Made by a program: the position numbers and the translations under genes. A model generated the notes under the pieces. It saw only the letters and a list, made by a program, of their open reading frames with translations. It had not been told where the DNA came from and did not search any database. A stretch of DNA of 64,000 nucleotides, from contig JAMXBB010000009.1 in NCBI GenBank assembly GCA_024138015.1, positions 94,552,916 through 94,616,915 of the forward strand. The letters are read 5' to 3'. Shown here piece after piece: positions 1-11,095 of this stretch (position 1 is the first letter of the stretch; every line of letters begins with the position of its first letter). This stretch comes from Lumnitzera littorea. Lineage: Eukaryota > Streptophyta > Magnoliopsida > Myrtales > Combretaceae.

Positions 1-1147
1 GGCTGATAGTCTTTGTTTCCCATAACTGTTTGATTGCCTTAAGTTTGGACATTTTTTGTGGCAATGAAACCTGAAGATCTTCGTAATCCAAGGTCATGAT
101 ATCCAATGGAGGTCTATAGACTATATCCTAGATACCTTCGAATTGTCTGATCATGTTTTTAGAGTAATATCTTGTGCATAACTTCATCCCGATTAAGGGT
201 TTCGCTTGATAATTTTTGCAAACTAGAATTACCCTTTTGAAGTTACTCCATCTTGCTATCCATAGGATATTAGCGACTTAGAAATTTCTCAATACTTTTA
301 CCCAGCAGTATGTGGTTTTTCCTTTTACGAGATGGACCTTATCGACGAATGAATCAATTAGATCGATGTCGAGAGAAAACTCTCTTCGAATTAGATCAAG
401 CCCATAACATTTCATGTGGCTCACAAACCATATTGTTAGTAATGCCATGCTAGTTTTTAGTACACCATCATTCTTTTCTTTCAAAATATTAAGGCTTCTG
501 ATTTGTTCTACAAGGAGGGTCGAGACATATGATTTTCCTTCAAGAAATTGGCCTATTAACTCAGCGACCCAAAAATGTATGAGGAATTTTCCGTTAGGGA
601 ATAAGAGGGTCCCAAATGCAGCCAGGATAAATGATTTTATTCTATTCTATCCCCAAGCTTTGAGATTGCTACAGAAGATATCCCGTTGGTTGGATTTAGG
701 TTTAGTGATGAACCATGCTTTTAGGCCCTTTAGTTTGATGCAATTACCATTACATCTTCTGAGGGCTTTGTTCACTTTCGTTTTTCTAATACCCAGGCAT
801 CTTGAGAAGGCATTTATAGGATTCATTTCCAAATTTGGGGTATATATGCTTTCTAAAGAAGGGGCTTAGAGTAATTAGGTGTACTTTTCAAGTGTTGGGC
901 TAATCAAGTGAGGCCCAACTCAAAAAGCCACTTCATCGAGTTCCCAAAAGTTGGTCAAAGCCCTAATCAAATTGATCTCTATCTTTACTTTAGGAAGTGA
1001 TAGAACGGGCCTAATCTTACTGAAGATGGTCTCTTGTTCCCTTGGATTGAAGTACCATAACCATTGGTTTAGGATGGGTTTGGAGCATATGGGCTTGCCT
1101 ACAAATTTTTCTTTGAAGTAAACAGAGTTGGATGATGAATAGGCCAT
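1..1147 (-). pseudogene. ORF1 (extra ORF before gag) of the left Tat/Ogre element, degraded
   Basis: Minus-strand translation of this segment, across several stops and shifts, follows the ORF1 product of the element at 54296. The clearest match is around 300-430, where FVSHMKCYGLDL pairs with FVSHMRSYQLDF, and near 60-180, where KPLIGMKLCTRY pairs with VPLIGFNLCTAY. The amino-terminal half, 647-1147, contains LIRALTNFWELDEVAF followed by SPTLEKYT. This pattern of 'load a fork, then test a category' residues resembles the DUF7745 or plant-mobile-domain-like proteins carried upstream of gag in Ogre/Tat elements; that family name is my inference. Function is unknown. At least six stops interrupt it, so no product is expected. 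The ORF continues off the left edge. Confidence 0.65.
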
Positions 1148-1696
1148 TTCTAGGTTGCAAAAGAGAAACTATGTTACAAGATTGTCTAATAACGAGAAAA
1201 CCTATTTATAGTAATTCTACAATATGTTTAAATTACTAGGGAAATCAACGAAACTCTAAGCCATTTTTTTTTTATTTCCATCTTGTTGGATTATTCGTCT
1301 ATTTTAGATGTCATGAATGCATAAAGGGTAGGTTCTAAAAGTTCTTAAACTTGTGCGACCCCACTTGTTAAAGAACATTTTCATTGGTCATATCAAGCTT
1401 AAGTAGGGATGGTCTAATCATCCTTAAGCGATAGTTATACTACAGCACCCGAAGCCTACACAATAGCCCTTTGTCCTAAGGTCCTAAGATGATCTGGGTT
1501 CGACTGCATCTATCATGCATTTATGGTACATAAAATAAATTCTGCCAAAATTAAATAAATAAAACTAAACCTACAAAGAAAATGTTAGTACAACTATGGT
1601 ATAAACAAAGGATGAATAAGTAAATGAATTACACAAAAATGGTTTTTTAGAGATTAATTTTAATTTTAGCAAGTCTAATGGTTAACCTTCTTGACA

Positions 1697-1714
1697 TCCC
1701 CAATGGAGTCGCCA
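1697..1714 (-). other. Primer-binding site of the left Tat/Ogre element
   Basis: The minus strand reads TGGCGACTCCATTGGGGA, beginning with the TGG expected of a sequence complementary to a tRNA 3' CCA end. It differs at two positions from the site at 53664-53681 and sits, like it, 12 nt beyond the end of the LTR. Ogre-type elements are reported to use tRNA-Arg; I assign the tRNA from memory. Confidence 0.7.
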
Positions 1715-2167
1715 AGCTGTTGAGCCTAGTTTTTCATCCTCCTGGTTTTTTATAAAATTAGGTCTTTTTTAAACCAGCCAGTATTAAACTCTTACCCGTT
1801 TAATACTAACCCTTACCCGTTTAGTACTAGCCCTCGACTAAGGTTTAAAGAAAACCATTTTTTCAACTTGAAAAGATTTAGAGTTGCCGCCCGATTGGAG
1901 TCGGGAAAAGGGTTAAGTTGTAACCAACTGGGTGGATTGGTTATAACTTAGCCACTAGTCTATCGATTTAAGAAAACCAAATTATAAAACAGCTTTTTGA
2001 AAACTAGAGAATCTGGATCCTGGGGTTAGGACTTTTAAACCCTTATAGGTACTATTGAGTTTCCAAAATTAACTTTAATCTTAAAAAATCACCTTTTTAT
2101 TTTACAAGATGGAACTCAATTTAACTATTCTAATTGGATAAATGAAATAATCTAAACTAAAAAAAAG

Positions 2168-2345
2168 AGGAAAAATAGGCTTTTTCATTTTTATTGTTAC
2201 CTCGTAGGTGCCTACATACCCGCTATTCAGGATTAGATGTACTAAAAAAAAAGAAATAAAAAAAAAAGAAAATTAGGTTTTTTCATTTTTATCGTCACCC
2301 TGTAAGTACCTACGTACTCACTACTCGGAATCAGATGTACTTAGT
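2168..2345. repeat. Tandem duplication inside the left LTR
   Basis: Two divergent units of about 90-100 bp follow one another. Each has the sequence TTTTTCATTTTTAT, a block of CCTACRTACYC type, and a GATGTACT end, separated by an A-rich run. The LTR at 53200-53280 has one such unit only. Confidence 0.7.
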
Positions 2346-2623
2346 TTTTTTTTTTGTAAAACTTTAGTGGGTTGGTTTTGTTTTAATTTGAAAACAATCG
2401 AGTTTATGTTTTATTTAATTTTGATTTGTTTAAGAAAATTCCTAAAACATCCTAATCAATTTTTTATTTTTTGAAAACTCTGAAATAGTCCTAATTTAGA
2501 AAGAGGTATATTTATTTTTACTTACTTTTAGAAAATCAATTTTTTAAGTGATTAATCTTATTTTATTTATTACTTATTATATTTTATCTATTTCTATTAA
2601 ACTAATAAAATAAAGCAAAAAAT

Positions 2624-2780
2624 ACTCTTTTCTTTTTTCTCTGTTTTTTTTTCTTTTCTTCTTTTCTTTCTTTTCCTTCTTTTTCTGATTTGATTACATT
2701 TACATGGAATAAATAAATGAAACAAATAAATAAATAGGTAAACAAATAAATAGATAAAAAATGAATAAATGAATGAAATG
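2624..2780. repeat. Polypyrimidine tract followed by AAATA-type microsatellite
   Basis: About 60 bases of almost pure T/C (2624-2685) are followed by ~70 bases of imperfect AAATA/AATGA repeats. Both lie inside the left LTR. Confidence 0.75.
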
Positions 2781-3500
2781 AAATTCGGTAGAGGTTTGAA
2801 CCAGGGTGGAGAGTGCGGGTCGGGTTGGATGCGTCGATCAGGTCGGGTCAGATGCACAAGTTGGATTCAACTATCTTCAATACAACGGTAGATTGGGGTT
2901 GATTCCGACTGTTCTAGTGGCTAAATTGAGGGGGTGAGTAGTTTTTTGTGAGTTTTAGATTGGGAATAAGGGGATAGGTTCAACGCTGAGGCTTGGGGTG
3001 GTCATTTAGCGGTTGTGGGAAGTAGTGGTTAGCGGTGGTGTTTAGGTGGATATGGGTTGTAACATGGTTTTCTAAAGATTCATCAAGCTCCCTTAGAAAA
3101 GCACTACAATCTGCTTGTTGTTTTTACACAAATGGAATTTTCTAAAAATCCATTGATTCAATTTTGAAATTTTGAACACATATTATTAGAATATAACATT
3201 TCACGAGTATACTCATAAGATTTCAAGTTGAAACTCTATTTAATGGTTTGTAAAAAATGTGATCAAAAATCAATATGTAGGATTTTTTCTTAAGGACATA
3301 ATATTAGCACTCAAAATTTTGAAAGTTTGATTTAAAACTTGAATTCCTCATGCAAAAATACTCATGACAACTAAGTTTCAAAATTTTTGAAGGTCATTTG
3401 CTATTTTTAGTGAATTTTAGTTAAAAATGAGGAATCCGAGCACTTACCAAAAACTAAGAGCTTCAGTCACTATATAGGGGAGGGGATGTATCGGCTACAA

Positions 3501-5221
3501 CCAATGGTGCCACTCCTTTAGTCAACAGTCCTCCTTTACTTCCAATTGTTGATTTTCCTCGGGAACTCCTTACCCCTCTTATTTTACACTATAATTTCCT
3601 AAATTTTCTTATCTCACTTCTTCTCCATAATTATCTCTCCTAAGATTTTTGTAAAGTACTAAAGAGCCAAACTTTCATTAGTTATAGTATGTTTTATTTT
3701 ATAGAAAGGTTTAGAGGTGATTTAATTTTTATCCCTTATCTAACATATGTTAGTAACTTAGCTTTAGTGTCGAAAAGTTGGTTTTTCCCCAAATTCTTTA
3801 TGTACCCAATATTTGCCATGCACTCAGGAATGTTCCTTGGTTGTCTTGCATTTTTTTTTAATAAATTTTTCATATATATTTTTTATTCATTTAGTAAAAT
3901 TTACACATTTTTGGGTATATAAATTTATATATTAATTATAAATGTATATACTAGTCTTTTACATATTATTTTATGTACATTATTAATTTTATTAGTCCTA
4001 TAGTTTATCCCTAGGCATTCGTTAATTAACAAAACCTAATTTGCATGTTTCTAATATGTATATAATAATATAGTAAATTTCTACTATTTTAACTATATAT
4101 ATATATTTCCAATATTTTAACATATTATATTTTTGAATTTCAAGTCCACAAAGTCTCTTCAACTAATATTACTAAATTCATCACAAATTTCTAACTTTAT
4201 CGAGTTACCTTCCCGAATGTCCTAAGTCATCTACTCAAAACCTAGTTGTGCAAGTACGGGACTCATAACCCAAATGAGGAATAGCAATTAGTATTATAAT
4301 TATGAGATTGTCCCTTGAGTTAGCATAGTTATAATTTATTTACGTTAAGTATTTCTTGTCTAGGATTTAAGTAGTTTATTTAATTGTTGTGTTGATTTCA
4401 TTTGGAGTGTTAAAAAAAAAATTTATGAGATTAATTGGAGATTTATGTATTTATTTTGGAGATTTTTGGTTGATTGCTACTCTTGACGTATTATTAAAGG
4501 CCAAGGGCATGAGGTAGTTTGTAGCATTCCGAGTTTCAAATATTATACAAAGACTCAAGAGGGAATGAAGATTTGTATGATAATTGATATAGGTTTACTT
4601 TATTATGACATGGACACATGCATGCTAGATTGAATCTAAGTTTCATAAATTTAATATTAGATCTAATTTGGGATTCATGGACTTTATACAATTAAAATTG
4701 GTTATCTTAACATAAGAATATGTAGGTTAATTGATTTTAATTAAGGTCATTGGATTTGTGAGAGGAACTTTTTTACAGAGTCAATAAATATGAATTACAC
4801 AACTTAAAAGGGAAGCTAACATCATAAATAGGATTACCAAGACTTTGAAGGGAAGCAAATCCTTGTGAATCTAATAAAAATTTAAATAAATAATCTTCTT
4901 ATATATTAAGGCATATGTAGATTTTCCAAATGATAACCTAGTCTATATCCTTCCTATTTGACTCATTTATCTTTTTGCTTTGTAGATTATTTATACATCT
5001 AGTTTTATTCATATAGTGTAGTTTTATTTTGAGAGCAAAAATATGATTGCTTAGCTACAAATGGTGATGACATAATTGGTAGTTAGTTTCCAATTCCTAT
5101 GGGAATGACTTGGTTTCATCAATTCTTTTCCTTCCTGTATCTACAATTTGGTACACTTTTTAGTATAAATCGTGCTTTTAAAGTTTATATGTACTAAATC
5201 AAATGAGTTAAATGTGATGTT
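3501..5221. other. AT-rich stretch, no gene; possible LTR terminus near 5095-5185
   Basis: No coding sequence is recognisable. The segment 5095-5185 has the layout 'CCTATGGGAATGACTTGG ... TACAATTTGGTACACTT' that resembles the 3' ends of the solo LTRs at 7730-10241 and 15333-16733. It immediately precedes a Ty3 protease, so it may be remains of that element's LTR or leader. This is only suggestive. Confidence 0.35.
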
Positions 5222-7722
5222 ATGTCTTTGGTAGTTAGAAGGGGCTTGAGCTTAGAGGTGGAGTTTGAAGTAGAGCAAAAGGAGAATTTGTTCTATATTA
5301 AATGTCTAATTAAGGGTCAAACATATACTATGATTATTGATGGAGGAAGTTATACTAATGTAGCTACTAAAAGTTTGGTGGAAAAGTTGAAATTGCCTAT
5401 TTTTGACCATCCGAAGCCCTATAAACTCTATAGGCTTAGTGAAAAGGGAGTTGTGCAATCATTGAAAGGGTTAGAGTTCCTATATACATTCCAAGCTATT
5501 ATAAGGAAGAAGTGGAGTGTAATGCCATTCCCATGAGTACTTATTATATTTTGTTAGGAAGGTTTTGGTTGTTTGATCAAAGAGTGGTGCATGATGGTTA
5601 TAAGAATACTATCCTTTAGTAAGGATGGCAAGAAGATCTTAATGCTGCTTATTAGAATTTAATAGTACCTAAATGATGTTGGGACGATAAAGTTGTTATT
5701 TATGACTCATGGCAAGGTTTTGAATTTCATGAAGTCTAAAGGACTCATGAAAATGTTGTTTATAAGATAGATTTTGAGTTCAAATGCTCAATGTTGGCTT
5801 CTAAAAGCTTATTAGAAGTTGATATGAGAATTTAGGTATGACTTTCTAGAAGAGTTACTGTAAGCAAGGTTGTCGAACTTACAATTTTATCTAAAATTGT
5901 TAGAGAGTCTATAAAATCGAAACGTAGAAACGTAAGGTTCTATAACTTATGTAAAATAACATTAAAAAATTACTAATATACTTATAATAGTTATTCAAAA
6001 CTTAAAATATATGATGGAAATAAAAAAAAAATGAAGAAATTAAGTTTTTGTTTCCATAAAAATTCTTAATATATAATCTAACATGTATAGAAGAAGAACA
6101 AATAAAGTTGAAACTAAACTTTTGCCTTTTTCTTAAAAAAAAAAAAAGCTATAAATTAGAAAGAACCAAACTTTTCAACTCATTTTAAGTTGTTAACAGT
6201 ATATAATTTTCTTTGTAAACTTTGTTATTAAAGTTAAAACTTGGATAAAAACTATTAATATAAAATAAGAGACTAAGAGAGAAAGAAAGAGATAAAAAAT
6301 TGGAGTAAGATAAAATAGACATTGTAATGCAGCAATAGTTAATGGCTTGTAAAAGGCTAGTTATATTTTTTTTTCCTTTAATTTCTTAGTCCATTTAACT
6401 CAGTTATGTAAAATCAATAAACTTGGTTAAAAACATAAGTTTTCATTAAGTTTATATATAAACTCAATTAAAAACATAAGTTTCTATAAAAAAAAGATTC
6501 TACAATTGAGTTAACTCGAAAAAATCACCTAAAATTGTAAACTAGTAGAATGGCATGGGTAAAATCGCAATTTTGATAACTATGACTGTGAGGGTTATCT
6601 CTTATGAGAGGTGTCGAGCATATTATTGATCTTATGCCTAGAATGGTCTTATCAAATAAGCTTACATAGAATGAATCTTAAAGAAGCTAAGGAGTTGTAA
6701 AGGAAAGTGGAAAAGTTGATTGCTAAAGGTTATGTTAGAGCAAGTATAAGTTTACATACTTTAGCTACATTACTTGTTTCTAAGAAGGATGAATCATGGA
6801 GGATATGTGTAGACAGTTGAGTTATCGACAAGATTACCATCAAGTATATGTATCTATCTCTTGTCTTAATGATATGTTCGATGAAATGCTAGCTATTAGG
6901 GTGTTTATAAAGATAAATTTGAAAAGTGAGTGCTATCAAATTTGTATGAGACATTAGAGATGAGTGGAAGTCAAATTTAGAGCTTAGCATTAGTTGTATG
7001 AGCAGCAAGTTATGCCATTTGGGCTTATGAATGCACTTGGTATATTCATGAGACATATGAATTATGTTTTGAGGGAGCATATTGGTGAGTTTGTTATGAT
7101 TTATTTTGATGACATTCTTATTTACAATAGATATATTGATAGCCATCAAAAGCATTTATTCATGATTCTAAGGAAAGAAAAGTTGTTTGGCAACTTAGAA
7201 AAGTATATGTTTTGTTAATCAAAAGTTGTCTTCTTAGGGTTTATTGTATCTAAAGGAGGAGTTAAAGTAGATCCATAGAAGGTAAGACCATGTTAGAGTG
7301 GTCTATTCTTCTATTAGTAGTAGGAGTTAGAAGTTTGCATGGAGTTGCTTCTTTTTTCATAGGAGATTTTTTAGAAACTTTAATACAATTGTTACACTCT
7401 TAACTGAACTTATGAAGAAGAATGTGGAGTTTTGGTGGAATGAGAAATTATAGAATAGTTTTGAGGAGATTAAGTAAAGACTTATTGCTGCTATATTGAT
7501 TCTACCTAATTTTGAGAAGACATTTGATCATAAGTGTAATGCATTTAAAGTTGGTATTAGAGCAATTTTGATGTAAGATAAGCATCTTATTGATTATTTT
7601 AGTAAGAAGTTGAGTGGAGAAACACTTAATTATTATGTACATAATAAGGAGCTTTATTCCTTAGTTCAAGCATAGATTGTCTAAGTACATTATTTACTTC
7701 TCAAGGAATTCATTATATATAC
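5222..7722 (+). pseudogene. Ty3/gypsy pol pseudogene: protease, RT, start of RNase H
   Basis: The first 104 codons are an aspartic protease: IIDGGSYTNVA is the active-site region and the later LLGRFWLFDQ matches the flap-side LLGRPW motif (frame changes near 5530). After a hAT-like insertion (5865-6584) RT follows with many stops. MPFGLMNA and MIYFDDILIY are recognisable, so the catalytic FDD is intact at about 7100-7115, followed by FLGFIVSKGGVKVDP. RNase H begins with YFSKKLSGE near 7590-7620 and breaks at about 7722 where a solo LTR is inserted. The remainder resumes at 10242. The protein order and the protease sequence fit a plant Ty3 polyprotein; the lineage is not determined. It is clearly dead. 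Confidence 0.85.
5865..6584. mobile_element. hAT-like non-autonomous element, copy 1 (720 bp)
   Basis: It interrupts the Ty3 pol between protease and RT. The left end reads CAAGGTTGTCGAACTTACAA and the reverse complement of the right end reads CATAGTTATCAAAATTGCGA, an imperfect terminal inverted repeat that continues for about 27 bp. The flanks are ACTGTAAG (5857-5864) and ACTGTGAG (6585-6592), an 8-bp duplication with one difference. Eight-bp duplications and CA-starting termini are hAT traits. No transposase is visible inside. A shorter relative lies at 42373-42631. Confidence 0.8.
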
Positions 7723-7729
7723 TAATAAG

Positions 7730-10241
7730 TGCTTTATTATATATATTTATTAATGGGTTTTTATTAGTGCTTTTAATATTTTTATGGATATTTTGTGGAT
7801 AATTTTACCTAATTAGAAAATATTTTGATTTCATATGGAGCATTGGAGATGAAAAGGAAGAAAAGGAATCAAGTTCATTTGATTTGGACTTGAATTGGAA
7901 GAGTCATGAGTTTTTAAAGATTGATATAGTCATGTTACGGTTTGTCAAGTTTGAAATTAAGTCACAAATTCCAATGTAATATTTGAAGTTCAATCCAACC
8001 TATCCACTTGCATCAATCCAAACTATCCGCTTACATCCTACAACAAGACTGTGAATTTCGGCCACATCTAGACAAGTTGAAGTCCATACGCCTTGAAGCC
8101 ATTCACTTCCCAACCTTTTTGAATAAACAAAATTAGAGACCACATGTCTAGAAATTGAATTCACAACATGAAGCCTACGTGAGGGATTATTGCAATTTGC
8201 ACATGCCCTATTCAACTCATAAATTTGCCATGTTAATTGTCCATGATTTGAAGGTCCATGTCAATGCATAAAGAAGCTACGTCCACTTTGTCATAAAAGA
8301 TTGAGAGATTAGGCTATCAATGAGAATTGAAATTGGAAAAAAACAAATCGTGCTATGCCATGCCATCCAAATATTTTTAAGCATGTATCTTTATCTCTAG
8401 CCTCCAATTAGAGGATTTATTTTATAAAGATATGCAAGAGATATATCTCAAGATTTCATATCATATAAATAGATCACAAAGGCCTTGAAAACATGAGCAA
8501 TTATTCATAGAGCACCATAGGGTCAACTTCTTTAATCTTCCTTGTAGAGTAGTTTCTTTAATTTTCTTATAAATGATTAGTGAGATCAACACCAATTACA
8601 AATGGAGAATTTAATTCATGTAAAGATTAAAAGATAAGGATTTTCAATTTCTATGATAAAGAATAAATCTTCTCTATCCTTTTCTTGATTTTTATTTATG
8701 GATTTCTTTATTCTCTTTGTAGTTTATCTGCTTTATTTAACCATGAATTAGCCTTTATTGTTGGGATAATGGATTGATGGATCTTTGATATTTCTATATT
8801 AAACGTTTGAATATTGGTATTCTTAGCATTCTTGATATTCTTGTCATCGAGCTTATGTTTTATAATTTATGGAATACATACTAGATTAGATTAAAATGTG
8901 AGAAAAATAAAATTGATTCAATCGATTCCATGGCAAATTAACATCGGATTATAAGTAAGATGTCGGAGATAATGCATTGTAATTTAGTTAGGATTTAGAA
9001 CATAAAAAGTTTAATTAACTAATAATCTTTTCTATAAAGACTTAGTTAATTAATTATGGTAATTCACACTTTGAGAAAAGGAGATCATATGCTTAGTTAC
9101 TTTGATAACTCGAAAGAGAATTCAACGGAAATAATTTAAACCGATCAAGGATCCTATAGTCAAGTGTGGTATATTTTAATATCATGATTATTATCAATTC
9201 AAGATTCTAATTTGCTAGTTTATTGATTTAATCTTTTACAGCCCTGGAAAAGAATGAAATGAAATAGAATTGGAATTCTATAAGGAATGGAATAAGGGTG
9301 TAATATATATTACTTTATTTAGTTGGATTTATAAGCAATTTAAAAATAGACATATAATATAACTTTAATGATTAAATTATCTTTGGTCCATTTTCTTTCT
9401 CAACTAATCTTAAAATGATTGATAGCAGTGGTTAGTAGCAGTGGTGGCGGTGGCGGTAGTGGCAGTAATAGTGGTTGATGGTGGTAATATGATGGTAGAG
9501 GTAACGGTGGTAGTGATGGTAGCGGTGGTGGCAGCGGTGGTGGCAGCGATACCGATGGTGGCAGCGATAGCAATGATGGTGGCAACAATGGTGGCTATGG
9601 TGACGGTGATGGTTATGATGGCAATAGTTGGCGGTGGCGATAGTAATGGTAGTGGTAGCTATGATGATTGGTGGCAGTGGAGGTGATAGTAGTGGGGGCA
9701 ATGGTGGTGGCGGTAGTAACGGTGGCGGTGGCGGTGGCAGTGGCAGTGGCTACGGTGGTTAGTGTTAATGGTAGTTACAATGACGGTGGTGGTGGCGATA
9801 GCGATAGCAACGGTGGTGGTAGTAGTAGTGATGAGGAGTCGTAAATCTTTTATTGAATTAAAGAATTCCTATTACTTGATTTCAAGTAATAAGGATTCTC
9901 ATGGAATTGTGATTTCATAACCAAAAATCAAGTGAACGTTGTAATAAAGAATAAGGAGAATTCCATGAAGTAAACGTACCATTAAGGTATTGATTTCCTA
10001 TATTTTCTTTATTAATTAGAAGTAGATTTAATATTTCATATTAATTAGGAGTTGATTTACATTCTTTTATTTTAGTATATTTCGATTTGCTTAAATATAG
10101 TTAGGACTAATATAGTTGAGACCTAGTCCTAATCTATGTAGGAATGACTTAGTCTTCACTAGTATTATATTATATACGTGACCTAATACACTTGCTAACA
10201 TAAAATACGCTTTTATTTTAAAAGTAATGGTTAGCATATCG
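7730..10241 (+). mobile_element. Solo LTR of a Ty3-like element, inserted in the pol pseudogene's RNase H
   Basis: The Ty3 RNase H reading breaks at 7722 and resumes at 10242 with NHESLKYLKS, so the intervening block is an insertion. It shares with 15333-16733 an internal TATAAATAG box (8464-8472) and a 3' terminal region: AGTTAGGACTAATA, GACTTAGTCTTCACTAGT and a GGTTAGCAT end. No coding sequence lies inside, hence a solo LTR. A TIR element (9243-9985) splits it. Flanks TATACTAA and TATTCTAA may be the remains of a target duplication. The boundaries are good to about 10 bp. Confidence 0.65.
9243..9985 (+). mobile_element. TIR-type element with GGT/GGC trinucleotide array, copy A
   Basis: A ~185-bp unique arm (GAATGAAATGAAATAG... 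to TTATCTTTGGTCCATTTT) is followed by a 415-bp imperfect GGT/GGC/GAT array (9424-9838) and a tail with AGAATTCCTATTACTTGA. The same arm and tail occur in inverted orientation at 10440-11095. The outer ends (TGGAATTC-type motifs at both sides) look like a short imperfect inverted repeat. It splits the solo LTR at 7730-10241. Superfamily is unresolved. The Val/Ala-rich and His-rich ORFs in the array are by-products of the repeat. Confidence 0.7.
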
Positions 10242-10440
10242 TATTCTAACCATGAATCACTTAAATACTTAAAGAGCCACAAAAGTTATTTGGAAGGCAG
10301 GTTAAATGGATTGAATTCCTTAAAAAACTTACATAAGTAATTAAATATGATAAAGGTAATACTAATGTGGTGGTTGATATCTTGAATGTATGCCTTAATT
10401 TAGTTTGTTAAAGGAGCAATATGCAAAAGATTCATTCTTT
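10242..10440 (+). pseudogene. Ty3/gypsy RNase H, continuation of the 5222-7722 pseudogene
   Basis: Translation gives NHESLKYLKS directly after the solo LTR, then a frame with KLNGLNSLKN and NTNVVVD, matching the end of the Ty3 RNase H/connection region (usual motif NVVADALSR). It ends where copy B of the TIR element begins. No integrase is seen beyond 11100, so the element is truncated there. Confidence 0.7.
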
Positions 10441-11095
10441 AATTAATGTAATAGGGATTCCTTAATTAATTAAGGAATCACGATTTCTCACTACTACTAC
10501 CACCATTACTACAACCACTACCATTACCACTACAAATATGGCCACCACCACGGCTACCAGTGCTACTATTGCTACAGCTACCACTACTACGATCGCCATC
10601 GTTGCCAAACACTATCGCCGCCACCACTATAGTTGTTGACACTATCATTACCGCCATTGCCAACTACTATAGCCACTGTCACCACCATGGCTATGCCACC
10701 ACTACCGCCACCATTACTATCACCACTAACCAACACTGTCACCACCACCACCAATTACTGTAGCCATTACCATTGTCATCGCCGCCATCACTACCACCAA
10801 TCACTATTGTAGCCACTACTATCACCATCGTTGTTGCTGCTATTACTACCACCACCAACCACTGTAACTACAGTAGTCATCGCTACCATTACCACCATCA
10901 GCTACCACCACCACTTATTATTTTAGGATTTATTGAAAAAAAAAATAGACCAAAGATAATTTAGTCATTAAAGTTATATTATATATTTATTCTTAAACTG
11001 CTTATAAATTCAACTAAATAAAATAATATGTATTACATTCTTATTTCATTCCTTATGGAATTTCAATTCTACTCCCTCTCATTTTATTTCATAAA
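10440..11095 (-). mobile_element. TIR-type element with trinucleotide array, copy B (inverted)
   Basis: The reverse complement of 10918-11090 matches the left arm of copy A closely through ATATAATATAACTTTAATGA and TTATCTTTGGTC. The array here reads CCA/CTA/CCG on the plus strand (10482-10916). The tail (10440-10481) shares CCTATTACATTAATTAAAGA with copy A. The exact end at 10440 is uncertain. Confidence 0.7.

Larger units (their letters stand above)
1..3500 (-). mobile_element. 5' portion of a Tat/Ogre-type Ty3 retrotransposon (partial)
   Basis: Read on the minus strand, this stretch has the order LTR, 12-nt spacer, primer-binding site, leader, extra ORF1, as in the element at the right of the window. 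The last ~250 bases of its LTR (plus 1727-1980) are recognisably similar to 53416-53651, and its ORF1 product is similar to that at 54296-55720. gag and pol would lie to the left of position 1. The upstream LTR boundary is not resolved; 3500 is a guess and the LTR may reach ~4000. Many stops and frameshifts show it is an old, dead copy. Confidence 0.75.
1727..3500 (-). repeat. 5' LTR of the left Tat/Ogre element
   Basis: The 3' end of this LTR (plus 1727-1980) aligns with the LTR at 53416-53651, including the shared block reading CACCCA-TTGGTTACAA and a CGGGYGGCRACTC motif. A second shared block (plus 2207-2345) matches 53210-53260. The outer end was not found by comparison with the start of the 51463 LTR, so the upper limit is uncertain. 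Confidence 0.6.

Noticed and set aside
414..869. 151-codon plus-strand ORF
   Set aside because: It is the antisense shadow of the minus-strand ORF1 pseudogene, whose homologue at 54296 confirms the strand.
3466..3480. TATA box (CTATATAGGGG) as promoter of the left LTR
   Set aside because: The motif is nearly symmetrical and could serve either strand; position relative to the LTR start cannot be fixed, so it was not annotated.
9400..9701. His-rich, Val/Ala-rich and Pro/Leu-rich ORFs over the trinucleotide array (also 10478-10964)
   Set aside because: Open frames in all directions are a consequence of the stop-poor GGT/GGC repeat; no start context, no homologue, and they lie in a transposable element.
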